DNA from: Halorussus lipolyticus
GTDB lineage: Archaea > Halobacteriota > Halobacteria > Halobacteriales > Haladaptataceae
NCBI RefSeq assembly: GCF_029338375.1
Contig: NZ_CP119804.1
Location: forward strand, 2,996,955 to 3,060,954
DNA length: 64,000 bases
Direction: 5' to 3'
The position numbers and the translations under genes were made by a program. Of this stretch, positions 34,547 to 43,938 are shown piece by piece (position 1 is the first letter of the stretch; each line of letters begins with the position of its first letter). The notes under the pieces are model-generated. The model ran no database searches. It worked only from the letters and a program-made list of their open reading frames with translations, and was not told where the DNA came from.

Positions 34547-35670
34547 GCGAGTGTGGAGATGAAATTATGAGCCAATCGCGCCGCGTCGGGTGGGTGTACC
34601 CCGCGTTCGGCCACTCGGCCCACGACGACGAGGACGCCTCCTACGGCCACCCGGCCCATCGAGGGTTCGCCGACGCGGTGGACGCCGACCCCCTGCTCTT
34701 TTCGCCGGTTTCGGTCGGCCCGCTTTCGGGCACGCTGGTCGAGGACGTCCTCGCGGCGAGTCGGTCGTCCTTCCCGGAGCGCGACGTCTACGTGCTGGAG
34801 AACGCCGACGCGGTTTACGCCAGTCCCGTCATCAAGCGGGCGTTTCCCGATGCGACCGTGGTTCTGCTGGCGGCCCACAACGTCTTCGGCCTCGAAAGCT
34901 ACGACTTCGACGCCGACCTCCTGCCCAAGGCGCTGGTCCGGAAGACCGACCGCTATCTCGACGCCAAACTCGTCCGGGCGCTGGTCCGCCGGTACGTCGA
35001 TGGCGTCCTCGCGGTGTCGGAGTTCGTCGCCGACCACGTTCGGTCGTTCGCTCCTCGGACGCCGGTCCGGCCGGTCCACCCTTACGTCCAACCCGAGGTT
35101 GCCGACCGATTGGACGACGCGAGCGCCGACCTCGGCGCGAACCGGGCCATCACGGTCTGCGAGGCCCGCGACCACAAAGGGGTCGATATGCTGGTCGAGG
35201 CGTGGCCCGCAGTCCGCCGGCAGGTCCCCGACGCCACGCTCCACGTCGTCGGGGTCGGCCATCCCGACGAGTACGAGGAGACGCCCGGCGTCGAGGTCCA
35301 CGGGTTCGTTGAGGACCTAACCGCGGAACTCACAGCATCGTCGCTGTACGTCCACCCCGCGCGAGTCGATGCCTTCGGCGTCACCGTGACCGAGGCGATG
35401 CGGGCCGGGGTGGTCCCGATGGTGACCGAGACGACCGGTTCCTTCCCGCTCGTCGCCGACGTTTCCGACGAGTTGGTGGTCGAACCGACCCCCGAAGCCA
35501 TCGCTGAGGGCGTCGTGGAATTCTTCTCGCGGTCGGCGGGGGAACGCGAGGCCCTGTCCGAGACGGCGCGGGACCTCGCCGACCCCTTCGTGGCCGACGT
35601 ACAGCGCGAGGCGTTCGTGGACTCGTTCCGCGACGTTTTGGGCGCGGTCGAACGGGGTGAGTCGGCGTGA
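34543..35670 (+). CDS. GT-B glycosyltransferase (family 4-like)
   Basis: This 375-residue glycosyltransferase shows DGVLAVSEFVADHVRSFA, the donor-site ITVCEARDHKGVDMLVEAWP, LHVVGVGHPDEY and the E-x7-E-like ARVDAFGVTVTEAMRAGVVP. Substrates are unknown. The ATG at 34543 overlaps the flippase stop (ATGA), a sign of coupling; an in-frame ATG at 34567 is an alternative start giving MSQSRRVGWVYPAFG. Its stop overlaps the GTG of the next gene. Confidence 0.88.
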   Translation: MSECGDEIMSQSRRVGWVYPAFGHSAHDDEDASYGHPAHRGFADAVDADPLLFSPVSVGPLSGTLVEDVLAASRSSFPERDVYVLENADAVYASPVIKRAFPDATVVLLAAHNVFGLESYDFDADLLPKALVRKTDRYLDAKLVRALVRRYVDGVLAVSEFVADHVRSFAPRTPVRPVHPYVQPEVADRLDDASADLGANRAITVCEARDHKGVDMLVEAWPAVRRQVPDATLHVVGVGHPDEYEETPGVEVHGFVEDLTAELTASSLYVHPARVDAFGVTVTEAMRAGVVPMVTETTGSFPLVADVSDELVVEPTPEAIAEGVVEFFSRSAGEREALSETARDLADPFVADVQREAFVDSFRDVLGAVERGESA

Positions 35671-36587
35671 TTCCCGACCCGCGTCCGCACCTCTCGAATC
35701 TGGCCGAACACGCCGACCGGGCCGGTCTCGCGGGCGTTCGGGAGTTTTTCGCCAAACTCTGGCTTCGGAAACGCGGGTTCCATCCGGGCCGGTCCATCTA
35801 CGACGAGGAGTGGGACGTGCTGGTGGTCTTGGACGCCTGCCGGACCGACCTGATGCGCGAAGTCGCCGACGACTACCCGGTCCTCGGCGAGGTCGGCACC
35901 TTCGACTCGCTGGGAAGCCACAGCCAAGAGTGGATGGCAGAGAACTTCGGCGACGACCGCCGGGCCGACACCCGCCGGACCGCCTACGTCACCGCAAACC
36001 CCTTCTCCGAGAAAATGCTCGATTCGGCCTCGTTCGCGCTCTTGGACGAGGTGTGGCGCTACGGGTGGGACGACGAGTTAGGGACGGTCCCTCCTCGGCC
36101 GGTCACCGACCGCGCTATCTCGGTGGCCCGCGAACGGGCACCCGACCGCCTCGTGGTCCACTACATGCAACCCCACGTTCCGTTCGTCGCCGACGGCCAA
36201 TCGGGCGACCTCACGCCCTCGTCGTTCGGCGGCGGCCAGCGGTTCGACTCGACGTGGACCGACCTCCAGACCGGCGCGGCCGACCGCGAGGAGGTCTGGG
36301 AAAGCTATCGCGCCAATCTCGAACACGTCCTGAGCGAGGTCGAACTCCTCGCCGAAAGCATCGACGCCGAGCGGTTGGTGGTGACCGCCGACCACGGCAA
36401 CGCGCTGGGCGAGCGAGGCATCTACGAACACCCCGCCGGCGTCCCGCTCCCGTGTCTCCGGCGGGTTCCGTGGTGCGTGACCTCTGCCGAGGACACCGGC
36501 GAGTACGACCCCGACACGCACCGCGAGGAGGCCGACGACGGGAACGACCTGACCGACCGATTGGCGGCGCTCGGTTACGCCGATTGA
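35667..36587 (+). CDS. Sulfatase-like (alkaline phosphatase superfamily) protein, short form
   Basis: This 306-residue enzyme has metal motifs DVLVVLDACRTDLMREV and VVTADHGNALGERGIYEHP. The nucleophile region reads SLGSHSQEW and has no Cys/Ser-x-Pro-x-Arg signature, so it is not a standard formylglycine sulfatase. An N-terminal helical segment of about 45 residues (LAEHADRAGLAGVREFFAKL) precedes the core. It is shorter than the other sulfatase-like proteins of the locus. The C-terminus, DRLAALGYAD, matches the tail of the enzyme at 31425-32774. It starts GTG, overlapping the stop of the glycosyltransferase gene. Confidence 0.8.
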   Translation: MIPDPRPHLSNLAEHADRAGLAGVREFFAKLWLRKRGFHPGRSIYDEEWDVLVVLDACRTDLMREVADDYPVLGEVGTFDSLGSHSQEWMAENFGDDRRADTRRTAYVTANPFSEKMLDSASFALLDEVWRYGWDDELGTVPPRPVTDRAISVARERAPDRLVVHYMQPHVPFVADGQSGDLTPSSFGGGQRFDSTWTDLQTGAADREEVWESYRANLEHVLSEVELLAESIDAERLVVTADHGNALGERGIYEHPAGVPLPCLRRVPWCVTSAEDTGEYDPDTHREEADDGNDLTDRLAALGYAD

Positions 36588-36683
36588 CCGCCACTGCGCT
36601 CCGAGTTTCGGACCGCACGGGCGACGTTTGGAATCCCATACAATTGTGTAGAAAATAATTTTGTTGCTTAGGAAATTCTATTA

Positions 36684-39600
36684 CTATCTCGGACTGCCGA
36701 GTTCGTCACGGCCCGCGACGAACTCGGCCGCGAACTGCTGGCCGGTCGGCAGTCGCGTGTCCGTCGGCGGCCCGGTTGTCTGGGGCGTCTCCTTCGTCGG
36801 CGACACCTGTTCGGACGACACCCCTACGGACCCCGCGCCGGACTTGGACTCCCGGAGGTCGTCGGTGTCGTTTTCGGCCGACTTGATTGTCACGTTGCCG
36901 ATTTTGGCGTCAGACCGGTTCACGTAGTCGGTGAACTCCGTGAGGTTGGTGACGTTGGTCGGGTCGGGGCGCTGGAAGCCGAAGGCCTCCTCGGTTGCCC
37001 GGTCCGTCGAGCGGTAGATGTACGTCTCGCCGGTCGTGTAGACGACGTGCGACCGGTCGGTCACCGGGTCGAGGTACTGGAGCGACTTCCAGTAGTACAT
37101 CGAATCGACCAGCATCACCCCGGTATCGGTGTTATGGTCGAGGACCAGCACCAGCGACCTGCTAGCGGTGCCGTTGGTCGCGTACCACATCGACCGATAG
37201 ACCGTCTTCTTGGGGTAGTAGCTGAGTTGCCCCACGAGTGGTCCTCGATAGAAGTCCACTTGCGCCCACGCCTTGAAGTCGCCGTAGGCGTGCTCGCTCC
37301 GGTTGCGGTGGGAGAACAGCCACGCGTGGGACTGGATGTTACAGTCGACACAGCCCTTCGCCTTGAGTTGGACTTGGACCTCCTCGCTGTCCTCGAGTTG
37401 TTGCTGAGTGATGACGTTGCTCGGCGCGTAGTCGTGGGTGACCAGCACCGTGGCGACCCCCGAGTTCAGCAGGAGGAAGGCGCACAGAATCACCGAGAGG
37501 AGGGATAGCTCGGTCCGGAACCCGCCGAACGCCCGGTCGAAGTCGAGGGCCAGCGCCTTTCGGACCGCGCCGCGAGGGTCACGGTCGGCCACCCGACCGA
37601 GAATTCGCCGGGTCGTCAGTCCGGCCTCCACCATGGTCCCGAGGCCGTAGACCGCGAACACGGCGGTAAACGTGAACACTATCATCATGATGCGGGCGAC
37701 GTTGAACCCGACGACGAAGAACGACGCGCCGAGCATCGACATGAATCCGACAGCGAGCGCCAGAAACTCGTCGTCCACGTCTACCGAGTCTTTCCGGAAG
37801 ACTCGCGCGAACATCGTCGTGGCGAGGCCGATGCCCATCAGCGCGCCGATGAGGATGTACAACTGTCGGGAGATGGCGACCGAGGTCGAACCGTACTGCT
37901 TGCTGACCGCGGACCCGGCCGTCCCGCTCGCGCTGGCCTCGAAGAACCGGTTCACCACTCCGATTATCTTCCGGGGCAGTACCGCGAACTTCTCGCCGCC
38001 CGTGGTGTAGAAGTACCACTCGATGACGAAGACCACGTAGAACGCGACGAACGACGGCGAGAGGAGGCGCGGCGTGAGGTCGTCCACCAGCGCGTTGAGG
38101 TCCACGTCGCGGACTCGCGCCGAGAACGACCCCCGAGAGAGGGGTATCCGAACCCGGTCTATCACGCCCAACAGCAGGTAGACGACGAACGCGGTCCCGA
38201 ACGCGACCATGGCGACGTAGGCGGTTCCGTAGTGCGACACCGCCAGTCCCATCCCGAACACGATGGCGAGGACGCGCTTGCGGAACAGGTCGATGTCGCC
38301 GTCGCTCAGTACCAACCCCTCCAGCGCGAGGAAGAAAACCGGCGTGGCGACCCGCCCCGCGATGCTGTAGAGGACGTAGAACGGGAACGAGAACATGAAC
38401 AGCGACACCGACGCGAACGCCGCCCGGTCGCCGACCTGTTCGCGGTAGCCCTCGAACAGGATGACCGGCAGGAATACGACCAACAGCGGGTTCACCGTCG
38501 AGGTGGCGGCCCCGAGTTTCAGACCGGTCAGCATGGCGTAGGTCGGAAACAGGACGCCGTTGGGCAGGACCGACGCCTCGCTCGGTTTCCAGACGCCGGT
38601 GTCGAGAGTGTGGGCCGCCCCGGACGGCCCGCCGATGCCCGCCCCGAACAGACTGTTGTGGTAGAGGAGCGCCGCGGCGACCACGGTGACCGCCAGCGGA
38701 ACCCACCGCTTGGGCAGTCGCTCAGAGGCGTTCAGTACCGGGAACACCGACACCAGTATCAGCACCACCAGCAACAGCGAGTTGTTCCCGGTCGCGTTCT
38801 GGAAGGTGATGCCGAACACGCTCAGGAAGGGCACGAGGACCAGCGCCAGCGGGGCGGGCGAGAACGCCCCCTGAAGCGGCACGCGGACCGGACGCTCGTC
38901 TCTGCGGGCCAGTATCACCGCACAGAGGAGAAACATCGTGATGGTCAGCGACCCGGCCATCGACCCCGCCCGGAGCGGCGCGTCGATGCCGACCATGGGA
39001 TACAGGAGGCTGATGATGGCCCCGACGCCGAGTATCACGACCGCACTCAGACCGACGACGTAGACCACCAACCGGGGGAATCGGTTCTCGTCTAAGTCCA
39101 TCAGGAGCGCGACCGGAATGCCGGGGACGAACAGCGCGTATATCCCGGCGAGTATCGGCCGGACGAGCGGAATCGGCGGGTCCCCGACCACCAGACCGAC
39201 CAGTGCGATTTGTACCACAACTATCGCTGTGACGACCGCGGGGCGACTCGCTCGGAGTCCCTCGTCGGGGTCGTAGGAGACCGGCGGGGGGTCGCCCGGC
39301 TTTCGCGGCCCGCCGAGGAGGTCCCCGAGCGCGGCGAGTCGCCCGCTCCGTCGGACGTACCCGCTGGTCAAGCCCCCGCCGGACGACTCCGCGCTCGACT
39401 CGTCGCCGAACATCTCTCGGGCGTCGGCGGTCTCGGTCTCGTCGTCGGACTCGGCCTCGCCGACCGCTGGCAGTCCCTCGGCGAGTTCCCGATAGCCGGG
39501 GGCGACCCCCTCGAAGATGTCCCGGCGACCGCCGCGTTCGTCCGGCACGCGGACCAGCACGTCGGGACTGCACCCCAGTTCTCGGGGCACCGATTCGAGA

Positions 39601-40154
39601 CGGTCCACTGCGCCGTGGTCGGTCCACGTGACGACGACCCCGGCCACGTCGGCGTCGAACTTCGACAGGAACTCGGCGGTTCGCCGGGTGGCCGCCAGCG
39701 CGGGCCGGTCTGTCGTCGTCACCAGCACCGCGTGGTCGGCCGCCGAGAGCGGCGTCGTAGCGGTTCGAGCATTCGAACTCGTGTCGAGCAGAACCACGTC
39801 GAAGCTCTCCCGGAGGCTATCGATGACCCGCCCGAGTTGGTCGGGGTCCGGGTCGGTCTCGGCGAACCGTTCGAGACCGGGGTCACCGAGGACCGCCCTG
39901 AACCCGCCGGCCTCGACGATTGCGTCCTCGACCGTCGCTCGCCCGGCCAGCACGTCGTGGAGCGTGGTCTCGGCCGAGATGCCGAGGTGGCCGCCGAGGC
40001 CCGACATGTCGATGTCGCAGTCCACGACGACGACCTCGTTGCCCTGCTCGGCCAGCGCCATCGCCAACTCGACCGTCGCGGTGGTCTTGCCCGCGCCACC
40101 CTTGCCAGTAGCGACTGCGAGGACCGTCCCGCTGGAGGCAGAGTGGTCGGTCAT
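36684..40154 (-). CDS. MinD/ParA-like ATPase fused to DUF2206 membrane protein
   Basis: This is a single uninterrupted 1156-residue frame. Residues 1-235 are a MinD/ParA ATPase: deviant Walker A GKGGAGKTT (17-25, signature Lys18), switch region VVVVDCDIDMSGLGGHLG (Asp45, Asp47, Asp49) and Walker B VVLLDTSS (Asp124). An acidic linker (about 235-300) leads to a polytopic region from residue 304 (VVTAIVVVQIALVGLVVG) with a dozen or more helices. It carries the DUF2206 pattern GVWKPSEASVLPNGVLFPTY, YREQVGDRAAFASVSLFMFS and GLAVSHYGTAYVAM. The last 230 residues are a hydrophilic domain with CVDC and several N-x-S/T sequons, probably outside the cell. It closes the minus-strand glycan operon, 30 nt after the GT4 gene. 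I know of no described protein with this architecture. Function is unknown. Confidence 0.9.
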   Translation of the reverse strand: MTDHSASSGTVLAVATGKGGAGKTTATVELAMALAEQGNEVVVVDCDIDMSGLGGHLGISAETTLHDVLAGRATVEDAIVEAGGFRAVLGDPGLERFAETDPDPDQLGRVIDSLRESFDVVLLDTSSNARTATTPLSAADHAVLVTTTDRPALAATRRTAEFLSKFDADVAGVVVTWTDHGAVDRLESVPRELGCSPDVLVRVPDERGGRRDIFEGVAPGYRELAEGLPAVGEAESDDETETADAREMFGDESSAESSGGGLTSGYVRRSGRLAALGDLLGGPRKPGDPPPVSYDPDEGLRASRPAVVTAIVVVQIALVGLVVGDPPIPLVRPILAGIYALFVPGIPVALLMDLDENRFPRLVVYVVGLSAVVILGVGAIISLLYPMVGIDAPLRAGSMAGSLTITMFLLCAVILARRDERPVRVPLQGAFSPAPLALVLVPFLSVFGITFQNATGNNSLLLVVLILVSVFPVLNASERLPKRWVPLAVTVVAAALLYHNSLFGAGIGGPSGAAHTLDTGVWKPSEASVLPNGVLFPTYAMLTGLKLGAATSTVNPLLVVFLPVILFEGYREQVGDRAAFASVSLFMFSFPFYVLYSIAGRVATPVFFLALEGLVLSDGDIDLFRKRVLAIVFGMGLAVSHYGTAYVAMVAFGTAFVVYLLLGVIDRVRIPLSRGSFSARVRDVDLNALVDDLTPRLLSPSFVAFYVVFVIEWYFYTTGGEKFAVLPRKIIGVVNRFFEASASGTAGSAVSKQYGSTSVAISRQLYILIGALMGIGLATTMFARVFRKDSVDVDDEFLALAVGFMSMLGASFFVVGFNVARIMMIVFTFTAVFAVYGLGTMVEAGLTTRRILGRVADRDPRGAVRKALALDFDRAFGGFRTELSLLSVILCAFLLLNSGVATVLVTHDYAPSNVITQQQLEDSEEVQVQLKAKGCVDCNIQSHAWLFSHRNRSEHAYGDFKAWAQVDFYRGPLVGQLSYYPKKTVYRSMWYATNGTASRSLVLVLDHNTDTGVMLVDSMYYWKSLQYLDPVTDRSHVVYTTGETYIYRSTDRATEEAFGFQRPDPTNVTNLTEFTDYVNRSDAKIGNVTIKSAENDTDDLRESKSGAGSVGVSSEQVSPTKETPQTTGPPTDTRLPTGQQFAAEFVAGRDELGSPR

Positions 40155-40184
40155 GAGTGGGCCAGACCGGTAGTCAGGTGTTCG

Positions 40185-41285
40185 TTACGCCTCCCAGTAT
40201 ATAGTTTCAAGCCGACCGACTCGGGCATCCCACGTCATCTCTCGGGCCGCCGCCGCCGCTGACTCGGCCATCTCGGCCCGCCGGTCGTCGTCGCGCAGGA
40301 CCTCGGCCACTCGGTCGGCGAACGACTCGCCGGGTTCGACCAGTTCGGCCCCGCCGGCGGACGCGAACTCCTCTGCCGGGTCGGGACCCGAGGTCACGAC
40401 CATCGGCACCCCGAGCGCGGCGTAGTAGAACAGTTTCACCGGCGACGAGGCCTGCTGGAGCGCCGAGGGTTCCTGCGGGTTCACCACGACCGACGCGCTC
40501 GCCACGAGGTCGAAGGCCTCGGCGTCGGGCAGTCGCCCAGTGGTCCGCAGGGAGTCCAACTCGTCGGCCGCGGCGTCGAGTTCCTCGCGGAGCGCGCCGT
40601 CGCCGACCACCACCAACTCCTCGACTTCGGGGAGTTGGGCGGTCTCGCGGAGCGCATCCACGTCCACTTTCGGGTGAAGCGTCCCGAGGAAGACCACTCG
40701 GCCCGGAATCGTCTCGGTTCCCGCGAACGTGTCCCGGCGCTCCTCGAAGAAGCCGTTCGGCAGGACCGTCACTGCGCCCTCCGGCACGCCCCACTCGTCG
40801 GCGAGGAACTCCTTCATGTACCCCGAGACGGTGACGACGTGGCTGGCCTTCCGGACGCCGCGGCGTTCGAGCCACGAGACGAACCGCTCCAGCACCGGCG
40901 AGAGCGCAGAATCCACGTGGTCGAACCGAGCGAACGCGAGGTCGTGCATGTCCAGCACGTAGCCCTCACACCCGACCAGCGTGGCGAATCCCGCCAGCGT
41001 CGAGTGGGCGAACTGGATGGTGGCGTCGCGCTCGTCGGCGACCTGCTTGGCCCGCCACGCCACCGCCAGCGCCCGACCGACGCCGGTTCCGCGACCGAAG
41101 CCGTCGGTATCAATCGCCTCGACTCGGACCGAATCGAGGCGGTCGGGGCGCTCGCCCTCGCCTTCCGGGACCACCAGCGTCACGTCGTGGCCCCGGTCGG
41201 CGAGTCCGCCGGCGAACGCCGTGATGCGGTCGGTTCCGCCGCTCGGTTCGGTGATGTCGCCGCCGTGAGCGATACAGAGGTTCAT
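40185..41285 (-). CDS. GT-B glycosyltransferase (family 4-like)
   Basis: This 366-residue glycosyltransferase starts MNLCIAHGGDITEPSGGTDR. The N-terminal domain has the glycine-rich loop and CEGYVLDMHDLAFARFDHV. The donor domain shows GRVVFLGTLHPKVDVDALRE, VVGDGALREELDAAADEL and EPSALQQASSPVKLFYYAAL, the E-x7-E-like position with Lys. Substrates are unknown. The ATG at 41285 overlaps the stop of the upstream sulfatase-like gene (ATGA). The MinD-DUF2206 gene follows after 30 nt. Confidence 0.88.
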   Translation of the reverse strand: MNLCIAHGGDITEPSGGTDRITAFAGGLADRGHDVTLVVPEGEGERPDRLDSVRVEAIDTDGFGRGTGVGRALAVAWRAKQVADERDATIQFAHSTLAGFATLVGCEGYVLDMHDLAFARFDHVDSALSPVLERFVSWLERRGVRKASHVVTVSGYMKEFLADEWGVPEGAVTVLPNGFFEERRDTFAGTETIPGRVVFLGTLHPKVDVDALRETAQLPEVEELVVVGDGALREELDAAADELDSLRTTGRLPDAEAFDLVASASVVVNPQEPSALQQASSPVKLFYYAALGVPMVVTSGPDPAEEFASAGGAELVEPGESFADRVAEVLRDDDRRAEMAESAAAAAREMTWDARVGRLETIYWEA

Positions 41286-42640
41286 AGGTCTCCTCCCGAT
41301 GCGAGGTCCGCGGCGGCGTCCGCGACCTGTTGGCGCTCGGTTCTGTGTCGCCCTCGGCGCTCGGCCAACTGCTCGGCGACCTCCCGGAGGTCCGGGGCGT
41401 CGGCCTCGCGGTCCTCGCGGCCGACGTAGAGTTCGGCGTCTGCGGGGCGGTCTCTTTCTCCGCGTTCCGCGAGGTAACTCCACTCTGCGCCCCGAATCGC
41501 GGTCCGGCCTCCCTGCTCGGTCTCGGAGACCACCCAGTTTTCGGTTACTCCTCGGGGGTCGTCGCCGGTCGCCACGCTCGTCACGAGGTCCGGGAGCGCG
41601 GAGAGCGAAACCGGTCGCTCGACGGTTCCGGTTTCGGCGTTCTCCTCGTCGCCTGCGACCACCAGCGGGACGTGGACGTTCTCGCCGTAGAGATACGGCT
41701 CGTGGCCGTAGGTGCCGTGTTCGCCGAAGGCCTCGCCGTGGTCGCCCGTGACCACGAGAGTCGCGTCGTCCAAGTCCCGCCGGAGTCGGGCGAGGCAGGC
41801 GTCGGCGTACCGAATCGAGTCGTCGTAGGCGGTCACGAGGCGGTCGTGGACCGTCGGGTCGAAGGGGGTGTCGTGGCTCTCGCGCCAGAACCGGTAGTTC
41901 GCGTGGAAGGACTTCCAGCGCGACTGGCTTCGATAGTCGTCGCCCGCCATGTAGGGGTTGTGGGCGTCCATCAGGAACAGCCAGAGGAAGTAGGGGTCGT
42001 CGCTCTCGCCCGCGTCCTTTGCCCAAGAAATAGCATCGTTATAGTACGTTTCCCATGGCTTAAACACTTCTTCACCTTGCCAGAAGTTGAGCAGGACCCG
42101 CGCGAACGACGACGCGCCGTCGCCTTCGAGGAACCCCTGAAAGACTCGCTCGTAGAGGCCGCCGGTGGTCCGCGACTCGCCCATGAAGTCCTCGAAGTGG
42201 TCGAATCCCGAATCGAAACCGAAGTGGCGCGACGTGAAGGGGTTCGGGGTGAACGCCGCGGTCCGGTAGCCCAACTCGGACATCCGCTCGGCGAGGCTCT
42301 CGCTGGCCTCCATGTGGGCCTTGATTCGCTCGCGGCGGGCCGCCAGCGCAGACTCGGCCTCCGCCCCCGACCCCGCCTCCGCTGTTCCGCCGTCGCCGTC
42401 CGCGCTCCGGCGGTCTACCGGCCAGTCGCCGGTGAACATTACGGGCATCGACTCGGGGGTGGCCGGGCCGGGCGAGAAGGCGCTTTCGAAGCTCAGGCCC
42501 TCGCTCGCCAGTTCGTCGAGGGTCGGCGTGGTGTCGTCCTCGTAGCCGAAGAAGCCGCAGTGGTCGGCCCGGAGGCTGTCGATTGTCACGAGGACGACGT
42601 TTTCTCTGTCGTCTGGTCCGTCGCTGGCTTGGTCGGTCAT
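41282..42640 (-). CDS. Sulfatase-like enzyme, paralogue 2
   Basis: This 452-residue alkaline-phosphatase-superfamily protein has metal motifs VVLVTIDSLRADHCGFFGYE and VVTGDHGEAFGEHGTYGHEP. The region around the usual nucleophile reads GPATPESMPVMFTG: a threonine-proline pair but no Cys, and no Arg two residues after the Pro, so formylglycine chemistry is unlikely. An Ala/Gly/Glu-rich loop is inserted at about residues 78-100. It shares the opening ADHCGF and DDTTPTLD pattern with the gene upstream, so the two arose by duplication. It overlaps both neighbours by 4 nt (ATGA). The likely role is modifying a surface glycan or its lipid carrier. Confidence 0.87.
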   Translation of the reverse strand: MTDQASDGPDDRENVVLVTIDSLRADHCGFFGYEDDTTPTLDELASEGLSFESAFSPGPATPESMPVMFTGDWPVDRRSADGDGGTAEAGSGAEAESALAARRERIKAHMEASESLAERMSELGYRTAAFTPNPFTSRHFGFDSGFDHFEDFMGESRTTGGLYERVFQGFLEGDGASSFARVLLNFWQGEEVFKPWETYYNDAISWAKDAGESDDPYFLWLFLMDAHNPYMAGDDYRSQSRWKSFHANYRFWRESHDTPFDPTVHDRLVTAYDDSIRYADACLARLRRDLDDATLVVTGDHGEAFGEHGTYGHEPYLYGENVHVPLVVAGDEENAETGTVERPVSLSALPDLVTSVATGDDPRGVTENWVVSETEQGGRTAIRGAEWSYLAERGERDRPADAELYVGREDREADAPDLREVAEQLAERRGRHRTERQQVADAAADLASGGDL

Positions 42641-43938
42641 AGCTCTCCTCCCTCGGCGAGTTCGTCGCCAGCGGCCCGAATCGCCCGCTTCTCCTGCTCG
42701 CTGGCGACGTGATGGGCGACTGCTTGCTCGAAGGCCTCGGCGACCTCGGGGCGCTCCGCCGTCAAATCGTCCTGCTCGTCGGGGTCGGTCGTGAGGTCGA
42801 ACAACTCCCGGCGTCCGGGTTCGGCCACGAACTTGGCGTCTCGGGTCCGAATCGCTGTCCGACGCTGGTTCTCGGCGAACACCTTCGAGGCCACCCACGG
42901 TCGCTTGGCGTCGTCCGCGACGAGACTGTCGGCCTCGAAACTGTGGGAGGCCCCGGCGAGGTCCGCGATGGTCGGCGCGAGCGACCGGAGTTCGACCGGG
43001 CGCTCGACGCGGCCCGCTCGGTCTGCGTTCCCGATGACGAGGGGGACCTGCGTCAGGTCCTCGGTCAGGTACGGTTGGTGGCCGTACCGGTCGTGAGACC
43101 CGAACTCCTCGCCGTGGTCGGCGTGGACCACGATTGCCGGGTCGTCGTCGGCGAAGTCGTCCCGAATCCGGGCCAGAAACTCGTCGCCGTACCGAATCGA
43201 ATCGTCGTAGAGGTTCAGGAGTCGCCGGTGTTCCGCCTCGGAGAAGTCGGGTTCCCACCCGCTGTTGAGCATCTCCCAGTAGTGGCGGAAGGACTTGTAG
43301 GCGTCCCATCGGGAACTCCATCTGCGGTACTCCTTCGGGGGAAGCCACGGGTGGTGTGGTTCCAGCAGGAGGACCCAGAGGAAATACGGCTCCTCGGCCT
43401 GCTCGCGCCACGCTCTGATTCGGTCGTAGTAGTCTTCCCACGGTCGAAGCACCTCCTCGCGCTGGATGACGTTCCGCGCCAGTCGGAGGTAGGTCGCGGC
43501 CGCCCCGCCCTCGATGGACCGGTTGAAAATCTTGTTCCACGCCCGTTCCACGACGCCCTTGTCCTCGGCGAGGAAGTCCTCGAACCAGTCGAACCCGTCG
43601 TCGAAGCCGAAATAACTCGACGCCGGCGGGTTCGGCGAGAGCGCGCCGGTGGTGTAGCCCGCGTCGGAGAGGACCTCTGCGAGCGTGGTCCGACCGGTGA
43701 CTTGCTGGCGTTGCTCCTCGTTGAACCCGATTTCGGGACTCGCCAGCGAGTGTTCGCCGGTCATCACGCTGGTCATCGACGCGATGGTCGGAACCCCGGA
43801 TGCGGTGGCGTTCTCGAAGACCAGTCCGTCGTCGGCGAGTCGGTCGAGTGCGGGCGTGGTGTCGCGGTCGTAGCCCATGAACCCGCAGTGGTCGGCGCGC
43901 AAACTGTCGTACGTGACGAGTATGATGTTCTGGCTCAC
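42637..43938 (-). CDS. Sulfatase-like enzyme, paralogue 1
   Basis: This 433-residue alkaline-phosphatase-superfamily protein starts GTG at 43938 (residues VSQNIILVTYDSLRADHCGF). Metal site 2 is VVHADHGEEFGSHDRYGHQP. The nucleophile region is GVPTIASMTSVMTG, again with Thr/Ser and no Cys/Ser-x-Pro-x-Arg. It has a paralogue immediately downstream (41282-42640), with matched order and spacing of motifs. No signal sequence or membrane helix is visible, so the site of action (cytoplasm, or export by an unrecognised route) is open. Its GTG overlaps the upstream glycosyltransferase stop (GTGA). Confidence 0.87.
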   Translation of the reverse strand: MSQNIILVTYDSLRADHCGFMGYDRDTTPALDRLADDGLVFENATASGVPTIASMTSVMTGEHSLASPEIGFNEEQRQQVTGRTTLAEVLSDAGYTTGALSPNPPASSYFGFDDGFDWFEDFLAEDKGVVERAWNKIFNRSIEGGAAATYLRLARNVIQREEVLRPWEDYYDRIRAWREQAEEPYFLWVLLLEPHHPWLPPKEYRRWSSRWDAYKSFRHYWEMLNSGWEPDFSEAEHRRLLNLYDDSIRYGDEFLARIRDDFADDDPAIVVHADHGEEFGSHDRYGHQPYLTEDLTQVPLVIGNADRAGRVERPVELRSLAPTIADLAGASHSFEADSLVADDAKRPWVASKVFAENQRRTAIRTRDAKFVAEPGRRELFDLTTDPDEQDDLTAERPEVAEAFEQAVAHHVASEQEKRAIRAAGDELAEGGEL

